Assembly (NCBI RefSeq): GCF_009720655.1
Contig: NZ_WNKS01000002.1
Location: forward strand, 1-64,000
DNA from: Rhodoblastus acidophilus
GTDB lineage: Bacteria > Pseudomonadota > Alphaproteobacteria > Rhizobiales > Beijerinckiaceae
Direction: 5' to 3'
Length of the DNA: 64,000 nt
Under the pieces are notes generated by a model. The model was not told the DNA's origin and ran no database searches. It was given only the letters and a program-made list of their open reading frames with translations. Made by a program: the position numbers and the translations under genes. Every line of letters starts with the position of its first letter. The first letter of the stretch is position 1. Shown piece by piece: positions 43,065 through 52,267 of the stretch.

Positions 43065-44093
43065 ATGTCTCACGATCATTCCAGCGAACATCCCTTCGAC
43101 GCCTTCAACATCCTCATCAAGCAGATGCCGGAGCCGTCGGCGCAAGCCGTTGCGGCGGTGCGCGCCCGCGACGCGCAGTTGACGAAACCACCGGGCGCGC
43201 TGGGCCGTCTGGAAGAGATCGTCGAGCATTTGGCCGCCTGGCAGGACAAGGAAATGCCGACCGTCGAACGCCCCACGGTGGTCGTGTTCGCCGGCAATCA
43301 CGGCGTGACCAAACAAGGCGTATCTCCCTTCCCCGCCAGCGTTACCGAGCAGATGCTCAAAAACTTCTCGGCGGGCGGCGCTGCGGTCAACCAGATCTGC
43401 GCGACCTGGGGCGCCGGCCTGAAAGTGTTTGAGCTGGCGCTGCAAATCCCCACCAAGGATTTCACTGAAGCGCCCGCGCTGGAGACGCGCGAATGCGCCG
43501 GCACCGTCGCCTTCGGCATGGAGTCCATCGCCGGCGGCGCCGACCTGCTGGCCTTTGGCGAAATGGGCATCGGCAACACGACCTCCGCCGCCGCCATCTA
43601 TCACGCGCTCTATGGCGGCAAGGCGTCCGACTGGGTCGGACGCGGCACCGGCCTCGACGACGAGGGTTTGAAGCGCAAGGCCGCGGTCGTCGAGCGCGCC
43701 GTCGCCCTGCACAAACCCCACCTCACCACCCCGTGGGAAGTGCTGCGCCGCCTCGGCGGACGCGAGATCGCGGCCATGGCCGGCGGCATTCTGGCGGCGC
43801 GCATGGAGCGCATCCCCGTCCTGCTCGACGGCTATGTCGCCTGCGCCGCCGCCGCCGTGCTGCACGCCATCGACGCCTCCGCGCTGGACCATTGTCTCGC
43901 CGGCCACCTTTCCCCCGAGGGCGCGCACGCCGAGGTTTTGCGCCGGTTCGGCAAGAAGCCCCTTCTCAACCTGGGGATGCGGCTCGGCGAAGGCTCGGGC
44001 GCGGCGATGGCGATCGGCGTCGTCAAGGCGGCCGTCGCCTGCCACCGCGACATGGCGACCTTTGCATCCGCCGGGGTCGACAACAAGGCGTGA
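43065..44093 (+). CDS. cobT: CobT, nicotinate-nucleotide:dimethylbenzimidazole phosphoribosyltransferase
   Basis: 342 residues. Family motifs are LTKPPGALGRLEEIVEHLA, VVVFAGNHGVTKQGVSPFP, FGEMGIGNTTSAAAIYHAL and the catalytic Glu in LNLGMRLGEGSGAA. It activates DMB for the lower ligand of cobalamin. It links this region functionally with the riboswitch-controlled cobalt importer at 6.4 kb, although no riboswitch is seen before this gene. Confidence 0.96.
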   Translation: MSHDHSSEHPFDAFNILIKQMPEPSAQAVAAVRARDAQLTKPPGALGRLEEIVEHLAAWQDKEMPTVERPTVVVFAGNHGVTKQGVSPFPASVTEQMLKNFSAGGAAVNQICATWGAGLKVFELALQIPTKDFTEAPALETRECAGTVAFGMESIAGGADLLAFGEMGIGNTTSAAAIYHALYGGKASDWVGRGTGLDDEGLKRKAAVVERAVALHKPHLTTPWEVLRRLGGREIAAMAGGILAARMERIPVLLDGYVACAAAAVLHAIDASALDHCLAGHLSPEGAHAEVLRRFGKKPLLNLGMRLGEGSGAAMAIGVVKAAVACHRDMATFASAGVDNKA

Positions 44094-44182
44094 CCGAAAA
44101 CGATCTGGCGACCGCTTGCGGTCGCCAACCTCTGTTCGCACCCGTAAAAATATCCGAAGATCAGGCGCGGATGGAGGCGATC

Positions 44183-44602
44183 ATGAGCGACACGACAAGC
44201 GCGAATGGCGGCAATTGGTTGTTCCCCTTCTTTTCGCTGGGACCGCAGCGACTGACGCAGCCCATCAATCCCGGGTGGACGTTCGGCAACCTGATCGTCA
44301 ACGAGACCAATTCGCGCGCGCCGGACATCGAACAGGCCATCGTGGCGGAGGAAAGCTACGGAAGGCAGATCGGGGTGCTGCTGGAGGCCGTCCACCTGCT
44401 GGTGAAAGACCTCAAGGGCCACAAGGCGTATAGCGACATCGTCAAACTGCATGAGAAAGTCGCGACGATCAAACGCGAGTCGTCTTTGCGCAGACTGGAC
44501 CGGCTCGAATACGATCTGGACGTCCTGAGAAAATACGACAAGGTCGCTTACCAGAAGAAGATGAGGGCGCTGCTGACAATACTCCAGTCGTCCGAGACTT
44601 GA
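44183..44602 (+). CDS. Hypothetical protein, unrecognised
   Basis: 139 residues from ATG 44183, with GGAGG 5 nt upstream. The N-terminal part has NWLFPFFSLGPQRLTQPINP and GWTFGNLIVNETNSRAPDIE. The C-terminal half is helical and charged (LHEKVATIKRESSLRRLDRL), likely coiled coil. No membrane helix or signal. It ends 1 bp before the next gene, so the two are probably co-translated. I recognise no family. Confidence 0.6.
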   Translation: MSDTTSANGGNWLFPFFSLGPQRLTQPINPGWTFGNLIVNETNSRAPDIEQAIVAEESYGRQIGVLLEAVHLLVKDLKGHKAYSDIVKLHEKVATIKRESSLRRLDRLEYDLDVLRKYDKVAYQKKMRALLTILQSSET

Positions 44603-44603
44603 G

Positions 44604-45350
44604 ATGTCTGACGAGGTTCAGACCGCCGCCCCGCCGCAGGCCGCGCCCTCATGGGCGCTCAAAGCGCGCGCCTTCTCCAATAGCGCTGTTTTCAACTTCC
44701 CTGGCGGGCCGAAAGTGGTGAAAGCCGCCTGGGTGATCAACGTTCAGAAGGCGGGGAGTTTCCCGGTCTATCTGTTTCTGCTGTGGCATTACCACAATGC
44801 GACCGTCGCCGCCTGGATTTACACCGCCATGCACGGCGCGTACGGCTTGGTCTGGCTGCTCAAGGCCAGCGCCTTCCCCGACCCGAGCTGGGAGCCCAAG
44901 GTGACGCTCGGCGGCGCGATCAACATGTTCGCCGGGGTTTTGGGATGGTATTGGGTCATCGGCTGGCTGCTGATTTCGGCCAATGCGACGCCCGCCTATC
45001 CCTTGCCGGTCAACGCCTGGTTCTGCCTCTGCGTGAGCCTGTGCATCCTCGGCTGCGCGATCATGATCGCGGCGGACGCCCAGAAATTTTTTACGCTGCG
45101 CGCAAAACCGGGGCTGATCACGGACGGAATGTTCCGCTATGTCCGCCATCCCAATTATCTCGGCGAGATCATGATCTACGGCAGTTTCGCGCTGATGGTC
45201 TGGCATTGGCTCGCCTTCGTCATCCTGGCCTGCGTCTGGCTGGTCCTGTTCGCCGCGAACATGGCGATCAAAGAGGCGAGCCTGTCGCGGCACGCGGGAT
45301 GGGCGGATTACCGGAACCGCAGCTGGTGGCTCTTGCCGGGCGTCTTTTGA
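44604..45350 (+). CDS. Membrane methyltransferase-like protein (ICMT/phospholipid methyltransferase fold)
   Basis: 248 residues with several membrane helices. The diagnostic C-terminal block is GLITDGMFRYVRHPNYLGE followed by helices and NMAIKEASLSRHAGWADYRNR, as in isoprenylcysteine carboxyl methyltransferases, phospholipid methyltransferases and DUF1295 proteins. SAM is the likely methyl donor; the substrate cannot be deduced. It is immediately downstream of an unrecognised small protein. Confidence 0.75.
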   Translation: MSDEVQTAAPPQAAPSWALKARAFSNSAVFNFPGGPKVVKAAWVINVQKAGSFPVYLFLLWHYHNATVAAWIYTAMHGAYGLVWLLKASAFPDPSWEPKVTLGGAINMFAGVLGWYWVIGWLLISANATPAYPLPVNAWFCLCVSLCILGCAIMIAADAQKFFTLRAKPGLITDGMFRYVRHPNYLGEIMIYGSFALMVWHWLAFVILACVWLVLFAANMAIKEASLSRHAGWADYRNRSWWLLPGVF

Positions 45351-45418
45351 AAGCTTGGCCCAAGCGGTGCTCGGAACTTTTGCCGCCGCCCGCCGTATCC
45401 TGCGGAAAGGGACCTCGC

Positions 45419-45628
45419 ATGGAAACGACAGCGCATGAAATGGACGCGCACATTCGCGTCACCCTGGCCGAGCCGGAATTGACGGCGCTGGACGCATGGC
45501 GGGAAAGACAGCCTGATGCGCCCGAACGGGCCGAAGCGCTACGACGCCTCGCGGCGATGGCGCTGCGCGAGGTCGGCGGGTCCGAGACCATCGCGCTCGC
45601 CGATCTCAACGCGTCAAACGACGAGTAA
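45419..45628 (+). CDS. Small ribbon-helix-helix-like protein
   Basis: 69 residues from ATG 45419 (AAAGGGA upstream). The layout, a short beta-like segment (HIRVTLAEPELTALDAW) and two helices (APERAEALRRLAAMAL), resembles CopG/MetJ-type ribbon-helix-helix DNA-binding proteins. No toxin gene adjoins it. It could be an orphan regulator; assignment is by pattern only. Confidence 0.5.
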   Translation: METTAHEMDAHIRVTLAEPELTALDAWRERQPDAPERAEALRRLAAMALREVGGSETIALADLNASNDE

Positions 45629-45665
45629 GCGCGGCGAGCCGGGGCGCGCCGCGCAAAAAAGAAAA

Positions 45666-46412
45666 TCAGCCGCCGAGCTTGGCCATCAGCGCGTCGGAAA
45701 TCTCGAAATTGGCGTAAACGTTCTGCACGTCGTCATTGTCTTCGAGAGCGTTGATCAGCTTCAGGATCTTTTCGCCGGCTTCGTCGTCCACCGCGATGTT
45801 GTTCTGCGGCCGCCAGACCAGTTTGGACGACTTGGGCTCGCCGAACTTGGCTTCCAGCGCCTTGGTCACTTCGGCCAGATCTTCCAGCGATGTGGAGATT
45901 TCGTGGCCGTCCTCGCTGCTGGCGACGTCCTCGGCGCCGGACTCGATCGCCGCCTCCATCATCGCGTCCTCGCTCGCCGCCTTGGTGTCGTACTGGATCA
46001 GGCCGACATGGTCGAACATGAAGGAGACCGCGCCGGTTTCCGCCAGCGCCCCGCCCGCCTTGGTGAAATAGGAGCGCACTTCGCCGGCCGTGCGGTTGCG
46101 GTTGTCGGTCAGCGCCTCGATGATCACCGCGACGCCGCCCGGAGCGTAGCCCTCGTAACGCACCTCGTCATAGTTTTCGGTGTCGCCGCCCGCCGCCTTC
46201 TTGATGGCGCGCTCAATATTGTCCTTGGGCATGTTTTCCGCACGGGCGGCGAGAACCGCAAGGCGCAGGCGCGGATTCATCGCGGGATCGGGCATGCCCA
46301 TTTTCGCGGCGACGGTGATTTCGCGGGCCAGCTTGGAGAAGATTTTCGAACGGATCGCGTCCTGCTTCCCCTTCTTGTGCATGATGTTTTTGAATTGACT
46401 ATGGCCGGCCAT
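45666..46412 (-). CDS. yebC: YebC/PmpR-family protein (TACO1-like)
   Basis: 248 residues, the standard length. Diagnostic start [20 protein letters not shown], then [40 protein letters not shown] and [15 protein letters not shown] at the end. Family members act in transcription control and, in recent work, in easing translation of difficult motifs. Confidence 0.96.
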   Translation of the reverse strand: MAGHSQFKNIMHKKGKQDAIRSKIFSKLAREITVAAKMGMPDPAMNPRLRLAVLAARAENMPKDNIERAIKKAAGGDTENYDEVRYEGYAPGGVAVIIEALTDNRNRTAGEVRSYFTKAGGALAETGAVSFMFDHVGLIQYDTKAASEDAMMEAAIESGAEDVASSEDGHEISTSLEDLAEVTKALEAKFGEPKSSKLVWRPQNNIAVDDEAGEKILKLINALEDNDDVQNVYANFEISDALMAKLGG

Positions 46413-46549
46413 CTTTGTCCCTGATCTCTGTGCAAGACGCCCGGCGGAGATAGTCCGGGGCGGAAAATCGACCGCGCCTTATAAACGCGCGCGGAGAGCC
46501 TGAAAAGGCGCCCTGGTTGCGGCGCAATGACGTGCGCGAAAGAAAAAGA

Positions 46550-47362
46550 CTATACCTGCGGCAGCGCCTGCGCCAGAAGGCCGCCCACCCGCACGGGTTC
46601 GACCCGTATCGCCAGCCCGTCCGGTCCGGTCTCGACGAACAGGCCGCACAGGGTGGCGGGGCCGTCGGCCGGCTCGAACCGCGAGCCCGGCGTCTTCCGG
46701 ATGAAACGCCGGATGGGCTCGTCCTTGTCCATGCCGATCACGGAATCATAGTCGCCGGTCATGCCGGCGTCGCTCTGGAACGCGGTCCCGTGCGGCAGGA
46801 TGCGCCAGTCCGCCGTGGGCACATGGGTGTGCGTGCCCACCGCCACGGAGGCGCGCCCGTCGACAAAATGGGCCAGCGCCTGTTTCTCGCTCGACGCTTC
46901 GGCGTGGAGATCGACGATGATGGCGTCGGCGGCCTGCCCCAGTGGACAGGCGGACAGCTCACGCTCCACCGCCGCGAAGGGATCGTCCATGGCGTCCATG
47001 AACACGCGGCCGAGCACGCTGACCACGAGCACGCGGGCGCCGGCCTTGGTCTCGTAAAGCCAGGCGCCCCGGCCCGGCGTGCCCGGCGGATAATTGATCG
47101 GGCGCAGCACGTGTGGCGCGCGTTCGATAAAGACGAGGGCTTCGCGCTGGTCGAAGGAATGGTTGCCGAGCGTGACGCAATCCACCCCGGCGTTCAAAAA
47201 ATCCTGGGCGATGTTTTCGGTGAGGCCGAATCCACCGGCGGCGTTCTCGCCATTGGCGACGACGAAATCCAGCTTGAGCTTGTTGCGCAGGACCGGAACG
47301 TGTTCCGAAATTGCGGTCCGGCCGGCGCGGCCGATCACGTCGCCGATGAAGAGAAGCCGCAT
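46550..47362 (-). CDS. YmdB-type metallophosphoesterase (TIGR00282)
   Basis: 270 residues. Dinuclear metal site motifs are FIGDVIGRAGR, VANGENAAGGFGL, VTLGNHSFD, VDLHAEASSEK and GTHTHVPTAD. In Bacillus this family hydrolyses 2',3'-cyclic nucleotides. It overlaps the upstream fau gene by 28 nt, so the 6S RNA, fau and this gene form one transcription direction. Confidence 0.92.
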   Translation of the reverse strand: MRLLFIGDVIGRAGRTAISEHVPVLRNKLKLDFVVANGENAAGGFGLTENIAQDFLNAGVDCVTLGNHSFDQREALVFIERAPHVLRPINYPPGTPGRGAWLYETKAGARVLVVSVLGRVFMDAMDDPFAAVERELSACPLGQAADAIIVDLHAEASSEKQALAHFVDGRASVAVGTHTHVPTADWRILPHGTAFQSDAGMTGDYDSVIGMDKDEPIRRFIRKTPGSRFEPADGPATLCGLFVETGPDGLAIRVEPVRVGGLLAQALPQV

Positions 47363-48012
47363 CTGTCTCCCATAAAATCCAGAATGTTTTTTTCGGTTAC
47401 CACGAAATCAAGGGGCGCGTCGTGCTTTTCCATCGGCAGTTTTTCGGCGTGCTGCCGCGAGAAGGCCAACCCGCCGGCCACGACAAACGTTTTCTCGGCC
47501 CGCAGATGTGCGAGCGTCGCATCATAGTATCCGCCGCCAAATCCCAGCCGTCCGCCATGGTCGTCAAAGGCGAGCAGCGGAGCCAGCAGAATTTTGGGCG
47601 TCATTTGCGCGGCTTCCGGCGCCGGCTCGCTCAGCCCGAAGCGCCCGCCGACCAGCGCATCGCCGGGGCGCCACAGCCGAAAGGTCAGCGGCGTGGCTTT
47701 GGCCGCCGCACAAGGCAGAAGGGTGGGAAAACCGAGCGCCGCGAGAAGGGCGAGCAGGTCTGAACAGTCGAGTTCGCCCGGCAAGGCGCGATAGAGGGCG
47801 ACGGGGGTTTCGAAAGGCGCGACGCCGGCTTTTTCAGCCAGGGCGACAAGAAAAGGCGGCGCGGTCTCCGCAATGGCCAGCGCGGCGGCCTCGGCCATGT
47901 CGGCGGGGATCGAGGCGCGAATTCCTTTGAACCGCTCGCGCAACTCGGCCTTTTCGTCCCCTCTATCCGCCTGCGCAGGGCTGTCTTGGCAGGGCTCCGG
48001 CTCCACAATCAC
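47335..48012 (-). CDS. fau: 5-formyltetrahydrofolate cyclo-ligase
   Basis: 225 residues. The signature GGRLGFGGGYYDATLA and ILLAPLLAFD are typical of the family (YgfA/MTHFS). It converts 5-formyl-THF to 5,10-methenyl-THF. As in many proteobacteria, it follows a 6S RNA gene on the same strand. The N-terminal 20 residues before DEKAELRERF are not conserved-looking, and internal starts are possible. Confidence 0.93.
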   Translation of the reverse strand: MIVEPEPCQDSPAQADRGDEKAELRERFKGIRASIPADMAEAAALAIAETAPPFLVALAEKAGVAPFETPVALYRALPGELDCSDLLALLAALGFPTLLPCAAAKATPLTFRLWRPGDALVGGRFGLSEPAPEAAQMTPKILLAPLLAFDDHGGRLGFGGGYYDATLAHLRAEKTFVVAGGLAFSRQHAEKLPMEKHDAPLDFVVTEKNILDFMGDRCGFSSSAT

Positions 48013-48045
48013 GCGAACATCTCAAAAGAGATAAGGCGACGTATC

Positions 48046-48153
48046 GTCATGGCCGGGCTTGTCCCGGCCATCCAAGCGGCGCCGCTGCACGAACTGCCGT
48101 AAAACATTCCCCTGCGGCTCGGCGTGGATACCCGGCACAAGGCCGGGCATGAC
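48046..48153. repeat. Inverted pair of Rhizobiales-type palindromic repeats
   Basis: Unit 1 (48046-48073) begins GTCATGGCCGGGCTTGTCCC and ends CCATCC. Unit 2 (48126-48153) is its inverted relative, GGATACCCGGCACAAGGCCG ending CATGAC. Each unit is itself a hairpin. I recognise this unit as a common dispersed repeat in Rhizobiales. It sits between fau and the 6S RNA gene. Confidence 0.8.
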
Positions 48154-48213
48154 GTGCGTGTGTTGGCATTGAACCCGAAAACGTAAAACAGTCCTGCCGC
48201 ATGCGGCGAGGCG

Positions 48214-48370
48214 CAAAAAAGAGTGCGGGCCACAAAAGCCGTGGGACGGATCCCGGGTACCTACAAAGTAGGTGGGCGCCGTGTGCCCAAGTCCACGGAC
48301 AAGAACAGGGACAGCTCCCTAGGGGATCGTAAGGCCCCGGGGAAATATCCTCACGCACCCCGCAGCGCCG
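48214..48370 (-). ncRNA. ssrS: 6S RNA (alphaproteobacterial type)
   Basis: On the minus strand the RNA contains the closing stem GGGTGCG (48351-48358) with CGCACTC (48223-48229), a central open region, and the segment CTTGTCCGTGGACTTGGGCA followed by CACGGCGCCCACCTAC, which I recognise from alphaproteobacterial 6S RNAs. The closing stem is followed by six Us, forming an intrinsic terminator. A possible -10 element TAGATT lies at 48378-48383. The fau gene downstream on the same strand is the classic neighbour. 6S RNA binds sigma-70 holoenzyme. Exact ends are approximate. Confidence 0.82.
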
Positions 48371-48532
48371 CCTCTGTAATCTAGGGCGCCTGCGTCGCCG
48401 GCGCCATGGGAAAGTTCGCAAATTCGCCAGGGACGTTCAGGGCCGACAACAAGGTGCGCGCAAATCGTCCTGTGTGCGCAAGGGTTATGATCTGCCGAGC
48501 GTCCCGTCCCCCGTGGATGTTGACAGTGTCAA

Positions 48533-49786
48533 ATGCCTGTATACGCTCTTGGTGCGCAACTGAAGGGAAGCCGCTTGTCTCGGGATGAGGCGCTTGCCTC
48601 AAAAATTCTGGCCGCCCGGCCGTCCGTGCGCCTATGGCGGACCGACCTGACCGGACTGATCGCCTGGCGCAATCTCGCCCACGATCGCATGCGCTTGGCC
48701 GTGACTGTGATCGGGATCGCCTTTGCGACCCTGCTGACCGGCATCCAGCTCGGCATGCTCGTCAACTTCACCCACACCACCGCAAATCTCGTCGATCATG
48801 GCGGCGCCGATCTCTGGATCGCCGCGCACGGCATCAAGACCGTCGATCTCGCCACGCCGCTGGAAGAACGCCGCCGCTTCCAGGCGCTCGCCACGGAGGG
48901 CGTGGCGAGCGCCGAGCCCTATCTGTTGAACTTCGGCATCTGGAAGAAGCCCAATGGCGTGCGCGAGACCATTTTTGTCGTCGGCGTCGAGCCCGACGCG
49001 CTGATGGGCCTGCCCTGGAATCTGGTCGATGGCCTAAAACCCCGGGACGCGCTGCTCACGCCCGACGGCGTCATCGTCGACACGCTTTACGCGAAGAAAC
49101 TCGGCGTCGACCGCATCGGCCAGACTTTTGAAATCAACGACCATCGCGTGCGTGTGGTCGGCTTCACCAAGGGCGTGCGCACCTTCACCCAGTCGCCTTA
49201 CGTCTTCACCTCGCTGCGCAAGGCGCGGTCCGTCGCCGTCAGCCTGCGAAACCCCGACAAGGCGATCACTTATGTGCCGATCCGCGTCGCCCCGGGCGCC
49301 CCGGTCGAGACGGTGCGCGCGCGCCTCGCCGCCCACATGCCCGACGTCGATGTGATGACGACGCCGGAATTTTCCAGCCGCAGCAGCAATTACTGGCTGT
49401 TTTCGACCGGCGCGGGCCTGACCATCGTGTCGTCGTCGATTCTCGCCCTGTTCGTCGGCGTCGTCATCGCCGCCCAAACCCTTTACGCCAGCACCATGGA
49501 CCGCCTGCCGGAATATGCGACGCTGCGCGCCATGGGCGGGAGCCGCTCCTATCTCTATCGCATCGTCATCACGCAAGCGCTGATAGGCGGCGCCATAGGC
49601 TATGTGTTTGGCATGGCCGGCGTCTTGACCGTCGTCTGGCTCAGCCGCGAAGCCAGCGCCCCGCCGGAAGCGCCGCTTTGGCTGATCCTGGGCATCGGCG
49701 GCGTGATGGAGGCGATGTGCGTGCTGGCCTCGATCATCTCCCTGCGAAAAATCACGAAAATCAACCCGACCGAGGTTTTCCGATGA
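48533..49786 (+). CDS. DevC-like ABC transporter permease (FtsX/MacB fold)
   Basis: 417 residues with an N-terminal helix (about 48-70), a large periplasmic domain (about 75-300) and three C-terminal helices, ending LRKITKINPTEVFR. Motifs RNLAHDRMRLAVTVIGIAFA and EYATLRAMGGSRSYLYR are typical of DevC/MacB permeases. With the next two genes it forms a tripartite exporter. The order permease-ATPase-adaptor is all overlapping by 4 nt. Confidence 0.9.
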   Translation: MPVYALGAQLKGSRLSRDEALASKILAARPSVRLWRTDLTGLIAWRNLAHDRMRLAVTVIGIAFATLLTGIQLGMLVNFTHTTANLVDHGGADLWIAAHGIKTVDLATPLEERRRFQALATEGVASAEPYLLNFGIWKKPNGVRETIFVVGVEPDALMGLPWNLVDGLKPRDALLTPDGVIVDTLYAKKLGVDRIGQTFEINDHRVRVVGFTKGVRTFTQSPYVFTSLRKARSVAVSLRNPDKAITYVPIRVAPGAPVETVRARLAAHMPDVDVMTTPEFSSRSSNYWLFSTGAGLTIVSSSILALFVGVVIAAQTLYASTMDRLPEYATLRAMGGSRSYLYRIVITQALIGGAIGYVFGMAGVLTVVWLSREASAPPEAPLWLILGIGGVMEAMCVLASIISLRKITKINPTEVFR

Positions 49787-50484
49787 ACGGGCCCCGCGCG
49801 CCGGTCATCCGGGCCGTTGGCGTCGGCCATGTTTTCGGAACGGGCGAGACCGCCTTCACCGCGCTGCATGCGATCGATCTCGACATTCGCGGCGGCGAGG
49901 TCCTGCTGCTGATGGGGCCTTCGGGGAGCGGCAAGACCACGCTCCTGCACATTCTGGGCGCGCTGCTCACCCCGACGTCCGGCGAGGTTTTCCTGCGTGA
50001 AAAACCCATCGCGCAGCTGAGCGAGGAGGAGCGCGGCGCCCTGCGGCTGAAGCGGTTCGGCTTCATCTTCCAGAGCTACAATCTGTTCCCGATGCTGACC
50101 GCGACCGAAAACGTTCTCGTGGCTTTCGATCTCGCCCGCGCCGACTTGCGCGAGGGCCGGGAGAAGGCCCGCGCCTTGTTGCGCCAGGTTGGGCTGGGCG
50201 AAAAGCTCGACGCGTTTCCCAATGCGATGAGCGGCGGCCAGAAACAGCGCGTCGCCATCGCCCGGGCCCTTGCCGGCGATCCGGAAATCCTGATGGCCGA
50301 CGAGCCCACCGCCGCGCTCGACGCGCAAGGCGGGCTGGGCGCCATGGAGCTGTTCCGCCGTCTCGCCCACGAGCAGGGCCGCGCCGTGGTGATCGTCACC
50401 CATGACCCGCGCATCCTGTCGCTCGCCGACCGCATCGTCCGCATCGAGGACGGCTGGATCGTCAACACGCCGGAGGCGTCATGA
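49783..50484 (+). CDS. DevA-like ABC transporter ATPase
   Basis: 233 residues from ATG 49783, overlapping the permease stop. Walker A GPSGSGKTT, Q-loop FIFQSYNLFPMLT, signature MSGGQKQRVAIARAL, Walker B ILMADEPTAALD and switch His VTHDPRI are the LolD/MacB/DevA type. It powers the DevC-like permease. Confidence 0.93.
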   Translation: MNGPRAPVIRAVGVGHVFGTGETAFTALHAIDLDIRGGEVLLLMGPSGSGKTTLLHILGALLTPTSGEVFLREKPIAQLSEEERGALRLKRFGFIFQSYNLFPMLTATENVLVAFDLARADLREGREKARALLRQVGLGEKLDAFPNAMSGGQKQRVAIARALAGDPEILMADEPTAALDAQGGLGAMELFRRLAHEQGRAVVIVTHDPRILSLADRIVRIEDGWIVNTPEAS

Positions 50485-51470
50485 AACATTTTTTGGCGCT
50501 GGCGGCGCTGGCGCTGGCCTTTTCGACGGTTCAGAGTCGCGCGGACCCCTATGCGGCGGCGGCCCCAGGCCTTGTCGAACCGCTCGGCGAGGAGCGCCAG
50601 ATCGCCTCGCAGGTGATCGGGATCATCGACAAGGTTTTGGTGGAGGAGAATGATGCGGTCGCCGCAAATCAGCCGATCGCCATCATCGTGAACGGCGAAC
50701 AGGCGGCGCGGGTGGCGGCGACGCGCGCGCAGCTCGCCGAAGCGCAGGCGCAGCTCGAAAAACTTCTGAACGGGGCCCGCCCCGAGGAGCGGCGCGAGGC
50801 GAAGGCGCTGCTGGAGCAGCTCGACGCCGAATTGCAATTGGCGCAGCTCGACTACGACCGGAAGAAGCCGCTGCGCGCCAGCGGCGCCGCGTCGCAGGCG
50901 GCGCTGGACCAATCAAGTTCGGCACTGGGGTCCCTGAAAATGCGGCGGACGGCCATGGCGGAGCGCGTCGCCGTGATCGAAGCGGGCGCCCGCGTGGAAG
51001 ACATCGCCGCCGCCCGCGCCGTGGTCGAGCGCCTGAAGGCGGAAACCACCTTCGCCGAGGCGCAGCTGGAGAAATTCACCATCCGCTCGCCCATCGCCGG
51101 GACGCTGCTGCGTCGCCAGCGCAACGCCGGCGAGGCCGTGACAAATATCGACCCCACGCCCATCGCCATTGTCGGCGATCTCAGCCGGCTGCGGGTGCGC
51201 GCGGAGGTGGACGAAACCGACATCGGCCGGATCGCCGTGGGACAAAGGGTCGAGGTCACCGCCGACGCTTATCCGGGGAAAAAATTCGGGGGAACGGTGG
51301 CGCGCATCGCGCAACGCCTGGGCGCCAAGGCGGTTCAGACCGGTCGCCCCTCGGAAAAGGTCGACATGAAGGTTTTGCAGGCGATGATCGACCTTGACCC
51401 TGAGGTGAGACTGCCGGTCGGCCTGCGGATCGATGTGGGCTTTGTCGCTCCCCAGGCGGCGCGGCGCTAA
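50481..51470 (+). CDS. DevB-like periplasmic adaptor (membrane-fusion protein)
   Basis: 329 residues with signal peptide (about 1-22). Layout: biotinyl-lipoyl half, a coiled-coil hairpin (about 70-195, with AQLAEAQAQLEKLLNG), the second lipoyl half (FTIRSPIAGTLLRRQRNAGE) and a beta-barrel domain (VRAEVDETDIGRIAVGQRVE). Typical HlyD/DevB adaptor; it would link the DevAC pump to an outer-membrane channel encoded elsewhere. The substrate is unknown. Confidence 0.9.
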   Translation: MKHFLALAALALAFSTVQSRADPYAAAAPGLVEPLGEERQIASQVIGIIDKVLVEENDAVAANQPIAIIVNGEQAARVAATRAQLAEAQAQLEKLLNGARPEERREAKALLEQLDAELQLAQLDYDRKKPLRASGAASQAALDQSSSALGSLKMRRTAMAERVAVIEAGARVEDIAAARAVVERLKAETTFAEAQLEKFTIRSPIAGTLLRRQRNAGEAVTNIDPTPIAIVGDLSRLRVRAEVDETDIGRIAVGQRVEVTADAYPGKKFGGTVARIAQRLGAKAVQTGRPSEKVDMKVLQAMIDLDPEVRLPVGLRIDVGFVAPQAARR

Positions 51471-52186
51471 CGCCTTCCCCTGCGCCAGGGAAGCCGATCC
51501 CGCCAGCGGCGACGCTTGGGCGCGACCTCGGGGCTCTCCGGCTTGGCGACGAGACTCAGGCAATCGATGTCGGCGACGTCGCCCCAGGCGAAACACCGCT
51601 GCTCCACCACTTCAAGCCCAGTCTTGATCGCGTAATCCCTGAACAGGCCAGCAGGCATGAAGCAGCGCCAGTGTGGGTTGCCTTTGTAGTCGCCTCCGGG
51701 ATTGTGCGGGTAATTCGAGTGGTGCAGCAGGGCCATTCCGCCGGGACGCAGGATTCTCTTGAACTCCCTCAAATAGGCGTAAACGATCTCGTGGTCGAAA
51801 TGCACCATCGCGTCATAACAGAACACGGCCGTGACGGCGCCATCCGCGATCTCGCGCAGGTCGATGCCATTGTTGACAATAAACTGGAAATTCGTCAGTC
51901 CGGCGAAGCGTTTGCGGCAAAAAGCGATGTTATCGGGGACCAGATCGACCAAAATCTTCTGGTTCGGCCAATCCCGCATCTGCCAGCTGTGCCGGCCGCG
52001 CCCGCAGGCCAGTTCGACGATGACCGAGGAGTCCAGGCGGTTGAACATCTCACGAAAAGGGAATCTGGACTCCAAATCCCAGCACGTGTTCACCCATTCT
52101 TCCGCGTGCCGGTAATAGTCCTCGTCGTCATTCCAATCACGCCTGAGTATGTCGGCCCTTTCAACGACGGCTTTCGTCACATTCAT
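51467..52186 (-). CDS. Class I SAM-dependent methyltransferase
   Basis: 239 residues from ATG 52186 (CGGAGA upstream). SAM-binding motif I is VIVELACGRGRHSW, followed by ILVDLVPDN, AVFCYDAMVHFDHE and RILRPGGMALLHHSNY. It ends in a very basic tail (RRRWRDRLPWRRGRR). The substrate cannot be inferred. The 3' end overlaps the adaptor gene by 4 bp (convergent). Confidence 0.83.
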   Translation of the reverse strand: MNVTKAVVERADILRRDWNDDEDYYRHAEEWVNTCWDLESRFPFREMFNRLDSSVIVELACGRGRHSWQMRDWPNQKILVDLVPDNIAFCRKRFAGLTNFQFIVNNGIDLREIADGAVTAVFCYDAMVHFDHEIVYAYLREFKRILRPGGMALLHHSNYPHNPGGDYKGNPHWRCFMPAGLFRDYAIKTGLEVVEQRCFAWGDVADIDCLSLVAKPESPEVAPKRRRWRDRLPWRRGRR

Positions 52187-52267
52187 GAACAATATCTCCG
52201 GGTCAATGCATTTGCCCCGAACCGCGCCGCCCGCCAGACGCGGGCGACCGGCGGGCGTCAATATTAA

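Noticed and set aside
45629-45660. GC-rich stem GCGCGGCG/CGCCGCGC followed by AAAAAA between the ribbon-helix-helix gene and yebC.
   Set aside because: The homopolymer is on the wrong side for an intrinsic terminator in either direction (A-run after the stem on the plus strand, U-run before the stem on the minus strand).
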